A program made the position numbers and the translations under genes. This document shows, one piece after another, positions 43,310-51,347 of a stretch of 64,000 nt of DNA. Source of the DNA: Chloroflexota bacterium (GTDB taxonomy: Bacteria > Chloroflexota > Anaerolineae > Anaerolineales > Villigracilaceae); NCBI GenBank assembly GCA_013388855.1, contig JACAEM010000004.1, positions 37,113-101,112 on the forward strand, written 5' to 3'. Positions within the stretch are counted from its first letter, which is position 1. Each line of letters begins with the position of its first letter. The notes under the pieces were generated by a model that did not search any database, was not told the origin of the DNA, and saw only the letters and a program-made list of their open reading frames with translations.

Positions 43310-44032
43310 CTAGCCATATTTTACGACTCTGAACTTTTCTTCATAGCGCGGATTTTCCTCTGTGCTATCTTCGGCGCGGCGGGATTTGAGACGTTCGATC
43401 AGTTTTTCGGGATCCTGCACCTGGGTCTTGTGCTGGAGGATGGCTTGCATTTTGATGTCCCACATGTCGGTGACATCGACGGTTACGTTGGGCTGCAGGG
43501 TCAGCGAACACCAGACTTCTTTGGGCATGTGCGGCTGGAAACCTTCTTCGAGCAGTTCAGGGAAGTAGACCGGGTTGCCGGCGGCAGGGAAGACGGCATC
43601 CAGCACAACCTGCCCGGCAGCACGGTGGTCGGGGTGGTTGATGCCGTAGGCGGCGAATAAATTTTGCGGGTCGCAGGTGACGAGGATGTCGGGTTTGTGG
43701 CGGCGGATTTCGCGCACGACCTCCCGGCGCAGCTTCAGGTCAGGGACGAGGTAGCCATCTGGATGGTCGAGAATGTGAACCGCATCTGCGCCGATGAGTT
43801 TTGCTGCGGCGTACTGTTCTTCGTGGCGGATGGCGCACAGCTGTTCAGGGGTCATTTCAGGGTGTGTGGTCGGGTTGAAGCCTTTGTCGCCGCAGGTGAG
43901 CAGGAGATAGGTGATTCGATGGCCTGCACGCGCCCATTTGGCGAGTGTCGCGCCGCAGAAGAATTCGGGGTCGTCGGGATGGGCAAGGATGACGAGGATA
44001 TGCTGAGGGGTGGTCCAGAGTTCGGGTTCCAT
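43310..44032 (-). CDS. PIG-L family deacetylase
   Basis: 240 residues from MEPELWTTPQHILVILAHPDD (metal-binding AHPDDPEFFCG), with the second site NHPDHRAAGQ near residue 135. This LmbE-type family removes N-acetyl or similar groups from GlcNAc-linked and thiol-sugar compounds. Zinc enzyme, no signal peptide, cytoplasmic. GGAG lies about 10 nt upstream of the ATG. A longer frame would begin inside the ricT-terminator region and is not preferred. The M20 gene follows. Confidence 0.92.
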   Translation of the reverse strand: MEPELWTTPQHILVILAHPDDPEFFCGATLAKWARAGHRITYLLLTCGDKGFNPTTHPEMTPEQLCAIRHEEQYAAAKLIGADAVHILDHPDGYLVPDLKLRREVVREIRRHKPDILVTCDPQNLFAAYGINHPDHRAAGQVVLDAVFPAAGNPVYFPELLEEGFQPHMPKEVWCSLTLQPNVTVDVTDMWDIKMQAILQHKTQVQDPEKLIERLKSRRAEDSTEENPRYEEKFRVVKYG

Positions 44033-44094
44033 GAAGCAGGCTCCGGCGGGAAAAGAGGCGTGCGCAGGTTGTTGGGTATTCTTATAAAAGTGCA

Positions 44095-44115
44095 GGGCGG
44101 AGCATCGCTCCGCCC
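44095..44115 (-). terminator. Hairpin terminator after ricT
   Basis: GGGCGGAGC and GCTCCGCCC pair around ATC; on the minus strand TGCACTTTTATAAG follows. It separates ricT from the PIG-L gene. Confidence 0.6.
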
Positions 44116-44121
44116 GCAAGG

Positions 44122-45054
44122 TCAGTTGGTCTTTTGTTCGCGCGGACTTTTCTTGCCACAGGTGCATCCGCCGGTGTTGTGGCGATCGCAGGGCGCTTCC
44201 GATTTTCGCCGCAGGGCTTCGAGTTCGTCCCAGGGTTGCAAATCGGTGTGGTCGAAAGTTTCGATGACTCGCTTGCCTTCGGCATCTTCGAGCATCACCA
44301 TGACTTTGTTGCTCATGGGCAGGACATCAACTACCTTTCCCTCTCCTTTGGGTGTGACCACACGCTTGTTGCGTTTAGGCAGTTGTTTGCGCGCTTCCAC
44401 GTATTGCTCGTACTCATAGATAAGACAGCAACGCAGGCGTCCGCACATGCCGGTGATCTCGTTGGGCGTGAGCGAGATGCCCTGTTCTTTCGCCATCTTG
44501 ATGGAAATGGGCGAGAAATCGGTCAGGAATTTGGAACAGCAGCGCGTTTCGATTCCGCAGGCGCCCATGCCGCCGATGATTTTTGCCACGTCGCGTGGAC
44601 CGATCTGCCGCATTTCGATATGCGTGTTCGGATACAGGTTCTGCATGTCCCGCTTGAGGGATTTGAGATCGACCTTTTCCTCGCTCTCCGTGCTGAAGAG
44701 GAAGGCAAGACGCGAGCCGTCGTAATTGTATTCTGCGGCGACGATCTTGACGCCCTCCAAATGGAGTTCCGCAGCGCGGGCGCGGCAGTTGATCATGGCT
44801 TCGGTCTGTCTGGATTGCCAGGATTGGAGCAGGAGCAGGTCGCGCGGGGTGGCGCGTCGCTCCACGGACCTCCAGCCGCCCTCCGGTTGTGGGAGCGTTT
44901 CCTTCACGAGTTGGACAACCTCCCCGAGATGTTTCCCGCGGGAGGTATCCACGATGACATGTTCGCCGACTTCCACATCAGGAACGGCGGAGGTGTCGAA
45001 ATGGTAGATTTTGCCGACTTTGGTGAATCGTACACCGATAATGGTTGGGGTCAT
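44122..45054 (-). CDS. ricT: PSP1-domain protein, RicT/YaaT-like
   Basis: 310 residues from MTPTIIGVRFTKVGKIYHFD. The PSP1 domain and the Cys-rich segment (GGMGACGIETRCCSKFL, GMCGRLRCCLIYE) suit RicT, which with RicA and RicF forms an Fe-S complex in Bacillus that affects RNase Y and phosphorelay function. The C-terminal tail adds CDRHNTGGCTCG with more cysteines. The -10 TATAAT lies seven nucleotides before the ATG, indicating a leaderless mRNA. Role here is inferred from the family. Confidence 0.9.
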   Translation of the reverse strand: MTPTIIGVRFTKVGKIYHFDTSAVPDVEVGEHVIVDTSRGKHLGEVVQLVKETLPQPEGGWRSVERRATPRDLLLLQSWQSRQTEAMINCRARAAELHLEGVKIVAAEYNYDGSRLAFLFSTESEEKVDLKSLKRDMQNLYPNTHIEMRQIGPRDVAKIIGGMGACGIETRCCSKFLTDFSPISIKMAKEQGISLTPNEITGMCGRLRCCLIYEYEQYVEARKQLPKRNKRVVTPKGEGKVVDVLPMSNKVMVMLEDAEGKRVIETFDHTDLQPWDELEALRRKSEAPCDRHNTGGCTCGKKSPREQKTN

Positions 45055-45061
45055 GTGGAGA

Positions 45062-45067
45062 ATTATA
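45062..45067 (-). promoter_or_regulatory. -10 box (TATAAT), leaderless ricT
   Basis: TATAAT on the minus strand is seven nucleotides before the ATG at 45054, with no Shine-Dalgarno. Confidence 0.6.
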
Positions 45068-45301
45068 CCGTAGTGTGAGGAGCGGGGCAGCGGGCAAAGC
45101 TGGTTGCTCTCTTGGTGTTTCCAGCAGTTGAGAGCGGGGTAATGACGAAAACGGTTCGACGAGAAGAGATGTCGCCCCGAAGACTTCTCCGAGGCGACAC
45201 AAAAAACCACAATTGTCCGAATTTCCTGTCTTCCAATGCAAGGTCAATGGTTCCTGATACCCTTTTTCCCCTGCACCTGACTTCGCCGTCCGGGTGGAAG
45301 G
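45068..45301. other. Intergenic region between ricT and yegP-like genes
   Basis: About 234 nt. It contains a TGTCGCC / GGCGACA hairpin at about 45170-45199 without a T-tract in the right orientation. No gene or RNA recognised. Confidence 0.4.
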
Positions 45302-45640
45302 TTACTTTTCTGTCAGGTCCTCCAATATGGCGCCTGAGGCATTTCTCATCACGGAGGCGATACCGTTCTCCATGGTGGCTTTTGTGGAATACATTTCGCT
45401 TTGCCCAATGACCTGGGTATTGGCGGCTTTGAGCACAAAATACGGCTGTCCATTGCTGGCAGTGCGGCGCTCGAAGTTCGAGTCCTTTCCCGCATTCTTA
45501 CGGGCAGACTCAATGCCATTCATGGCACTGCGTTTATCCGAATACGGTTCACTGGTCAGGATAACCTGCCCGTTCGACGCCTTGAGGTTGAATACGAAAT
45601 TTCCCTTGTCGGTCTTTCTGAGTGTGAATTTGCCGGCCAT
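45302..45640 (-). CDS. YegP-like DUF1508 protein
   Basis: 112 residues from MAGKFTLRKTDKGNFVFNLK, with GGAGTTC before the ATG. Two DUF1508 repeats of about 50 residues: KASNGQVILTSEPYSDKRSAMNGI and KAANTQVIGQSEMYSTKATMENGI (cited as ASNGQVILTSEPY and AANTQVIGQSEMY). Small basic cytoplasmic protein. Function unknown, although YegP-type proteins are often stress-associated. Confidence 0.88.
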   Translation of the reverse strand: MAGKFTLRKTDKGNFVFNLKASNGQVILTSEPYSDKRSAMNGIESARKNAGKDSNFERRTASNGQPYFVLKAANTQVIGQSEMYSTKATMENGIASVMRNASGAILEDLTEK

Positions 45641-45875
45641 GTTGAACTCCTTTTGTGATGGATTTTGTAATACATCCTTGCATATTCCCATTATAGGCAA
45701 GATGGACGGGAATGCAACCCGTCATTGCTCACTTCCCGCCCAATTCATGCACTTTAGGCAGGAGTGACGCGTACTGCAAAAACACAGAAGAATGTCGAAT
45801 CTGCCTGGGTCAAGGGCCAGTACATCGGCTGATTTTGCTTTCGAGTCAGCCGGACCAGGTGATATAATCTAGCGC
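45641..45875. other. Divergent intergenic region, yegP-like / alaS leader
   Basis: Mostly featureless; holds TATAAT at 45863-45868 for the alaS leader peptide. A TTGCTT-like word near 45835 is too far away for a good -35. No RNA gene recognised. Confidence 0.5.
45863..45868 (+). promoter_or_regulatory. -10 box (TATAAT) of the alaS leader transcript
   Basis: TATAAT is seven nucleotides before the leader-peptide ATG at 45876, so the transcript probably starts at the ATG itself. Confidence 0.65.
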
Positions 45876-45965
45876 ATGAAACGAAGGGTCACTTTTCTGA
45901 AAGTTTTAATTACAGCTCAAGCTGCCGCTGCCATGTGTGCGCCCTCTTTGCCTGTGCCGGCTTGA
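45876..45965 (+). CDS. Ala-rich leader peptide of alaS (candidate attenuator)
   Basis: 29 codons with seven Ala codons at positions 14, 16-19, 22 and 29; the run reads AQAAAAMCA (GCT/GCC/GCG). The predicted transcript begins at its ATG. The stop codon (45963-45965) lies inside a segment, GCCGGCTTGAGAC (45956-45968), that can pair with the 5' arm of the following terminator at 10 of 13 positions including one G-T pair. A ribosome stalled at the Ala run would leave that segment free; one at the stop would cover it and allow termination. This is the geometry of amino-acid attenuators such as trp and his leaders, here for alanine. No such alaS leader is known to me. Confidence 0.55.
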   Translation: MKRRVTFLKVLITAQAAAAMCAPSLPVPA

Positions 45966-45983
45966 GACTGATTTTGTTCTCCG

Positions 45984-46020
45984 GTCCCGAACCTGCCGCA
46001 GGTTCGGGACTTTTTGTTTT
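45984..46020 (+). terminator. Rho-independent terminator in the alaS leader
   Basis: GTCCCGAACCTG and CAGGTTCGGGAC pair around CCG, followed by TTTTTGTTTT. It lies between the leader peptide and alaS, so reading into alaS from the upstream promoter requires antitermination. Confidence 0.9.
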
Positions 46021-46043
46021 GCCCTCTGGCAACTTGGTATAAT
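46014..46043 (+). promoter_or_regulatory. Possible second promoter of alaS
   Basis: TTGTTT (46014-46019), 18-nt spacer, TATAAT (46038-46043), downstream of the terminator. It may give attenuator-independent expression. The -35 overlaps the terminator T-tract, so it may be coincidental. Confidence 0.5.
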
Positions 46044-46070
46044 TCCGCCACAAATCCATCTGGAGACCGT

Positions 46071-48833
46071 ATGACCAAAAAACTGACCGGCAATGAAATC
46101 CGCCAAACCTTCATCGACTTCTTCGTCAAACATGGACATACTGCCGTGCCCTCGATGTCGCTTGTCCCGGGCGGAGACAGCACGCTTCTTTTCACCAACT
46201 CGGGCATGGTCCAATTCAAAGACGTATTCATCGGCACCGACAAAAAACCCTACACCCGCGCCGTCGACTCGCAGAAATGCATGCGCGTGGCTGGCAAGCA
46301 CAACGATCTCGAAGACGTGGGGCGTGATGACACCCATCATACCTTCTTTGAAATGCTTGGCAATTGGTCGTTTGGCGATTACTACAAAAAGGAAGCCATC
46401 GCCTGGTCGTGGCAGTTACTCACCGAAGTGTGGGGGCTGCCCAAGGATAAACTCTACGCCACCTGCTTTGAAGATGACAAAGGCAATGTTCCGCGCGACG
46501 ATGAAGCCGCCAATATCTGGAAGGAACAGCCTGGCTTCGATCTTTCGCACGTGCTGTTCTTCGGGCGCAAAGAGAACTTCTGGCAGATGGCGGAGGTCGG
46601 CCCATGTGGTCCGTGTTCGGAGATACACATCGACCTCGGCGAAGAACGTGATAACCTACGCGGTCAACCGCATCGCTGTGGTGTAAACGGCGAATGCACG
46701 CGCTTCCTCGAGTTATGGAACAACGTATTCATCCAATACAACCTCTTCGATGACGGTCGCCTCGAACCCCTCCCCGCCAAACACGTCGATACCGGAATGG
46801 GCTTTGAACGCATTGTCTCTGTTTTGCAGGGCGTCGACTCGAACTACAAGACAGACCTCTTCACCGGCTCACTAAATGTGTTGCGCTCACTGACGGGTCA
46901 TACCGAAGAGCAAATGTACGCGGACTTTACTCCCTACCGTGTGATCTGCGACCATGCCCGCGCGGCGGCATTTCTCATCGCTGATGGCGTCGTCCCTGGC
47001 AACGGAGGACGCAACTATGTCACCCGCATGATCATTCGACGTGCGGCGCGTTTCGGCACCAAGATCGGGCTTCACGAACCGTTCCTTGCGAAGGTGGCGG
47101 AGGCGGTTATCGCGGAATATGGCGGCTTTTACCCGGAACTGGAAAAGAATCGGATGACCATCTTCGACAACCTAACGCGGGAAGAGATCCGCTTCGCGCG
47201 TACGGTGGAGGCGGGTACCGCCCATTTGGAGAATCTACTCTCCGAGCTTAAATCCTCCAATTCTCAAATCCTTGACGGGCACAAAGCCTTCGATCTTTAT
47301 GCCACCTACGGTCTTCCCTTTGAGATATCCCGCGACATCGCCCGCGAACAGGGGCTTGATGTGGACGAGTCCGGTTTCAACGATGCCAAGGAGAAGCATA
47401 GCGTTGCCTCCGGCGGCGGCAAAGCCATGGGCAGGATGGGGGGCGAAGATGCCGAATTCTATGCGGGCATCTTCAAGCAATTGCACAAGGAAAAGAAACT
47501 TGGCGATCACGGCGTGGAGTACGATCCCTACACCAGTCAGCGTGTGAAAGGTGAAGTCTTGTCGTTGGTGGTGAATGGCGAATCGGTTCAATCTGCTGCA
47601 CTGGATGATGTAGTCGAGGTTGTTTTGCCGAAGACAGGCTTTTACATCGAATCCGGCGGTCAGATCTCGGACACGGGTTATCTGCGGGGGAGCGATTGGG
47701 AGATTGAAGTCACAGACATGCGGAAACCATCCGCGGGTGTGATCGTCCATGTGGGGACAGTCATCTCCGGTCAACCCAAAGTGGGTGATATTGCCATTGC
47801 CGAAGTGGATATGATCCGTCGGCATGACATCATGCGTAACCACACTGCGACTCACCTGCTCCATGCGGCATTGCACCAGGTGCTAGGTCATCATGCCCGT
47901 CAGGCGGGTTCGCTTGTCGCGCCGACACACCTGCGCTTCGACTTCACCCACCCCGAGGCGATGACTCCCGAACAGATCGAGCGCGTTGAGAAGATCGTCA
48001 ACGACGCTGTTGCAGCGGACATGGAAGTATTCCCGCATTTGAAGTCTCGTGAAGATGCCATCGCAGAAGGCGCCATGGCATTGTTTGGTGAAAAATATGG
48101 TGAGATCGTCCGAACAATAACGATCTCGCCAGTCGGCTTGGATATGCCTACGGAGCAGGCGGTCGTCCATCCAACCGCGGCGGTCGAAGTGGAGCAGAAA
48201 TATTCCTACGAACTGTGCGGCGGCACACATCTTGATCGCACATCGGATGTTGGCGTGTTTCTTATTGTCAGCGAAGGATCGGCAGCAGCGGGCATCCGCC
48301 GCATCGAAGCGGTGACTGGGCGCGGCGCCTATGAGTTGATTGCCAAACGCTTCAAGATGCTGAAGCAAACTGCTGGAGCGTTGAAATCCTCCATCGATGA
48401 GGTGCCGCTCAAGGTTGAGTCTTTGCAGGATGAAATTTCCGACCTCAAAAAGGAACTTGCCAACCTGCGGGCCAAACAAGCTTTTTCAACTTTTGAAACA
48501 CAAATGGCAAATGTTGAGATAATTTCTGATAATGTTCCATTTCTTGCTGTAAAAATGCCTGATATTGACGTGGAAACTATGCGACTAATGGGTGACAAAT
48601 TTACACAGAAATATTCGGGTGGTACGGCCATATTTGCTAATGATGAAGGAAAGGTTGTTGCAGTTGCGGGCAGGGATCTGGTTCAACGTGGTGTCAAAGC
48701 TGGGGATTTGATCGCAGCTATCGGAGGAAAAGGTGGAGGACGCCCAAATATGGCTCAGGGCAGTCTACCTCAAGGCGATGTATCAAGTGCGTCGGAAAAG
48801 ATTGCGAAGGCTCTACAAGAGAAGTTGAAATAA
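46071..48833 (+). CDS. alaS: Alanyl-tRNA synthetase
   Basis: 920 residues from MTKKLTGNEIRQTFIDFF, with CTGGAG before the ATG. Motif 1 region contains KCMRVAGKHNDLEDVG; motif 2 HHTFFEMLGNWSFGDYY; the editing/second half has HTATHLLHAALHQVLG (HxxxH), CGGTHLDRTSDVGVF and the C-Ala DHHA1-like end (AIGGKGGGRPNMAQG). The enzyme charges tRNA-Ala and edits mischarged Ser/Gly. It is preceded by the leader peptide and terminator described above. The last ~300 nt look AT-richer than the rest of the gene. Convergent with the glucosidase. Confidence 0.97.
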   Translation: MTKKLTGNEIRQTFIDFFVKHGHTAVPSMSLVPGGDSTLLFTNSGMVQFKDVFIGTDKKPYTRAVDSQKCMRVAGKHNDLEDVGRDDTHHTFFEMLGNWSFGDYYKKEAIAWSWQLLTEVWGLPKDKLYATCFEDDKGNVPRDDEAANIWKEQPGFDLSHVLFFGRKENFWQMAEVGPCGPCSEIHIDLGEERDNLRGQPHRCGVNGECTRFLELWNNVFIQYNLFDDGRLEPLPAKHVDTGMGFERIVSVLQGVDSNYKTDLFTGSLNVLRSLTGHTEEQMYADFTPYRVICDHARAAAFLIADGVVPGNGGRNYVTRMIIRRAARFGTKIGLHEPFLAKVAEAVIAEYGGFYPELEKNRMTIFDNLTREEIRFARTVEAGTAHLENLLSELKSSNSQILDGHKAFDLYATYGLPFEISRDIAREQGLDVDESGFNDAKEKHSVASGGGKAMGRMGGEDAEFYAGIFKQLHKEKKLGDHGVEYDPYTSQRVKGEVLSLVVNGESVQSAALDDVVEVVLPKTGFYIESGGQISDTGYLRGSDWEIEVTDMRKPSAGVIVHVGTVISGQPKVGDIAIAEVDMIRRHDIMRNHTATHLLHAALHQVLGHHARQAGSLVAPTHLRFDFTHPEAMTPEQIERVEKIVNDAVAADMEVFPHLKSREDAIAEGAMALFGEKYGEIVRTITISPVGLDMPTEQAVVHPTAAVEVEQKYSYELCGGTHLDRTSDVGVFLIVSEGSAAAGIRRIEAVTGRGAYELIAKRFKMLKQTAGALKSSIDEVPLKVESLQDEISDLKKELANLRAKQAFSTFETQMANVEIISDNVPFLAVKMPDIDVETMRLMGDKFTQKYSGGTAIFANDEGKVVAVAGRDLVQRGVKAGDLIAAIGGKGGGRPNMAQGSLPQGDVSSASEKIAKALQEKLK

Positions 48834-48857
48834 ATTTGGGGTTTTGGAGGCGAAAGC

Positions 48858-50477
48858 CTACAAGCGAACGACTCCAGCAGTTACGACCATGCCGCCAAAG
48901 CCATCCAGCCGGATGGCTTTTTCTTTTGCTTCGTCGCTTGCCGATAGCTTGAGCAAGCATTCATAACACTCGAATGGAAATTCCTTTTCCTGTTCCTCAA
49001 AATTCAACAAAACAATGACTTGCCTGTTGTCAAATTTCCTTACATAGCCGAGTACACCTTGGGGCAGGTTCTCCAGAAGTTCCAGCGAACCCTCCTGCAG
49101 TGCCTGTTCCTGTTTACGGATCTTCATCACGGCGCGGATGGTATTCAGTAAGGAGCCCGAATCCTTACTTTGCCTTTCCACATTGATTGAAGCAAAGTTT
49201 TCATGCACGGGGAGCCATGTCCTCTGAGCGGCTGAAAAACCTGCGTTCTTCGTTCCATCCCATTGCATGGGTGTGCGAACTTCGTCACGGTTGACAAGCA
49301 TCCCAATCCGCTTGGAGAGGGATCTTGGGATGAACCAGAATTTTTGCGCGAGAGGGTCAAGAGCGGTTGCAACAGAAAATTCGGAATTGTTCATGCCAAT
49401 TTCTTCGCCATAGTACAAACATGGTACGCTGCGCGCGGTCAATTGAAGCAGGGCAAGTAATTTCGCCTTGCGCATATCTCCTTTAAGCCAGTAGATGCTG
49501 CGATGCCTGTCGTGATTGCTGAATACATAGACCGGCATGAAGGGCTTGGGGTAATGCGTTTCCATCTCGCGAATCAGGACACGGAAGTAGTCTGCCGTGA
49601 ATTTGAAGTTCATCATTTTGAAGTCAAAGACGAGAGTTAATCCGTTATTGGTCTCGTCACCCAAAAATTTGCGCAGGATATTCTTGCCGCCGCTCACTTC
49701 GCCGATTGATAACCTCCCGCCAAATTCCTCACAGGTGTTTCGGAATTCTTTGGCAAATTCGAAGCTCTCCGGCAGGTTGACGGTATATTTGGGATTTTGG
49801 AAGAAACCTGAAAAATCATCCTCGCTGGGGAATAGCTTGAAAGACAAGGGATTATTCCGAAACTCACGATCTTTGTAGATGTAGTTGAAAATGTCGAGTC
49901 GAAAACCATCCACGCCTTTGTCCAGCCAGAAACGGACAACATCCAGCATGGTCTGCTTGACTTCGGGATTACGGTAGTTCAGGTCGGGTTGGAAGGGAAG
50001 GAAGGATGCCCAGTAATATTGCCCGCGTTCTTCGGCATAATGCCAGCCGCTGCCGCCGGTAACGCTCATCCAGTTATTTGGCTTGTCACGCCAAAGATAC
50101 CAATCCGCTTTGGGATTGCCGCGCGAGGAGCGCGATTCCTTGAACCACGGATGCTGGTCTGATGTGTGGTTCATGACCATGTCGAAGACAATCTTCATCT
50201 CCCGCCTGTGGACTTCGTCGATCAATTGCAGGGCATCGGTCATCGTGCCGTATTCGGGAGCGATGTCGGTGTAGTCCGAGATGTCGTAACCGAAATCAGC
50301 CTGGGGGGAGGAAAAGAACGGAGAGATCCAGAGGGTCTCGAATCCCAATTCGTGGAGATAATTCAGTTTCTGGATGATGCCTTGCAGATCACCAATTCCG
50401 TCGTCATTGCTGTCGTAGAATGAACGTGGGTAGATTTGGTAGATGGCGGTTTTGTGATACCAGGGGAGGGATGTCAT
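48858..50477 (-). CDS. GH13 alpha-glucosidase / oligo-1,6-glucosidase
   Basis: 539 residues from MTSLPWYHKTAIYQIYPRSF. GH13 conserved regions: KIVFDMVMNHTSDQHPWF (region I), GVDGFRLDIFNYIYKD with nucleophile D195, GGRLSIGEVSGG with acid/base E260, and VFSNHDRHRS (region IV). The N-terminal DGIGDLQGI is typical of oligo-1,6-glucosidase and alpha-glucosidase subfamilies, acting on maltodextrin/isomaltose ends. No signal peptide, so cytoplasmic. AGGAAAAG before the ATG. No sugar transporter is adjacent. A longer frame upstream (MEGDMYY) is not preferred. Confidence 0.93.
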   Translation of the reverse strand: MTSLPWYHKTAIYQIYPRSFYDSNDDGIGDLQGIIQKLNYLHELGFETLWISPFFSSPQADFGYDISDYTDIAPEYGTMTDALQLIDEVHRREMKIVFDMVMNHTSDQHPWFKESRSSRGNPKADWYLWRDKPNNWMSVTGGSGWHYAEERGQYYWASFLPFQPDLNYRNPEVKQTMLDVVRFWLDKGVDGFRLDIFNYIYKDREFRNNPLSFKLFPSEDDFSGFFQNPKYTVNLPESFEFAKEFRNTCEEFGGRLSIGEVSGGKNILRKFLGDETNNGLTLVFDFKMMNFKFTADYFRVLIREMETHYPKPFMPVYVFSNHDRHRSIYWLKGDMRKAKLLALLQLTARSVPCLYYGEEIGMNNSEFSVATALDPLAQKFWFIPRSLSKRIGMLVNRDEVRTPMQWDGTKNAGFSAAQRTWLPVHENFASINVERQSKDSGSLLNTIRAVMKIRKQEQALQEGSLELLENLPQGVLGYVRKFDNRQVIVLLNFEEQEKEFPFECYECLLKLSASDEAKEKAIRLDGFGGMVVTAGVVRL

Positions 50478-50582
50478 GGGGTCTTTTCCTTGCAATGGTT
50501 GGACTGCATTATTGTAGTACATATCTCCCTCCACAGGCGGGATGACAATCGATTATCATTGCGCCCTACAAAGGAGAGAATC

Positions 50583-51110
50583 ATGTCACGCGTATCAAAA
50601 TTTCTTTTACTGACCATGCTCGTCATTTTTACACTTGCCTGTAACTTCATCGACCGGCAACTGAATCAGGTGCAGGACGCTGCGAAGACTGCTGAAGCAA
50701 TCGGCACGGCCATTTCCACCGCCATCCCGGTCGAGACGCTGGAAGCTCTGCCCTCCGCGTTGCCCATGGAGACTCTGGAAGCGGTTCCCTCCGTGTTGCC
50801 TGATTTTGGAAATATGTTCGATCCGAAAGGCGAACCGGTCGCGGAATGGAAGGGGGTTCCGGTCATGCCGCAGGCGACCGCCGGGCAGGAACATGACGCC
50901 AACAATTACAGTTTCAAATTCACCGGCACGGTCAAGGAAGCCGAGGATTTTTACAACGCTGAAATGATTAAATCCGGCTGGTCTCCAATGTTCTCCATGC
51001 CGGGCGACGAGAATGGCGCGATCCTGGCTTTTCAAAAGGATACCAGCATCCTGACCATCACAATCGTTTCCATGGATGGCGATACGGTTGTCGTCCTGAC
51101 CATGGCGTAG
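50583..51110 (+). CDS. Lipoprotein, unknown
   Basis: 175 residues. AAAGGAGAG precedes the ATG. Lipobox TLAC after a long hydrophobic core (Cys about residue 20). The mature part is a helical/linker stretch (VETLEALPSALPMETLEAVP) followed by a compact domain AEDFYNAEMIKSGWSP and ILTITIVSMDGDTVVVLTM, resembling a small sensor or adhesion-like fold. Followed by a terminator. No family recognised. Confidence 0.75.
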   Translation: MSRVSKFLLLTMLVIFTLACNFIDRQLNQVQDAAKTAEAIGTAISTAIPVETLEALPSALPMETLEAVPSVLPDFGNMFDPKGEPVAEWKGVPVMPQATAGQEHDANNYSFKFTGTVKEAEDFYNAEMIKSGWSPMFSMPGDENGAILAFQKDTSILTITIVSMDGDTVVVLTMA

Positions 51111-51130
51111 AATCACGACCCGTTCGATGA

Positions 51131-51159
51131 ACGGACAGCGCACAGGCTGTCCGTTTTTT
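51131..51159 (+). terminator. Terminator after the lipoprotein gene
   Basis: ACGGACAGC and GCTGTCCGT pair around GCACAG, followed by six T. Confidence 0.88.
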
Positions 51160-51347
51160 GATTCAGGGGGAATACGGCGGCAGGGAACATTTGTACTTGC
51201 CTAGCGTCAACTCCATAAATGAACAACATTTCTCGACCATCCGAAAGGAGGAAATATGTAACAGCGATCCTCTTGTGAACAAATGGGAACGCCGACCCGT
51301 CTGTTCGTTCCATTGCATTTCAGCCAAAACCCAATAAGGAGAAGAAG
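51160..51347. other. Leader region of the VWA gene, with a start-stop element
   Basis: About 188 nt. GAAAGGAGGAAAT precedes ATG-TAA at 51256-51261, a strong ribosome-binding site in front of a minimal one-codon reading frame. A normal AGGAG then precedes the VWA ATG at 51348. Could be a start-stop regulatory element or the remains of an older start. Confidence 0.5.

Noticed and set aside
45170..45199. Terminator between the yegP-like gene and ricT
   Set aside because: A hairpin is present but no U-run follows it on the transcribed strand.
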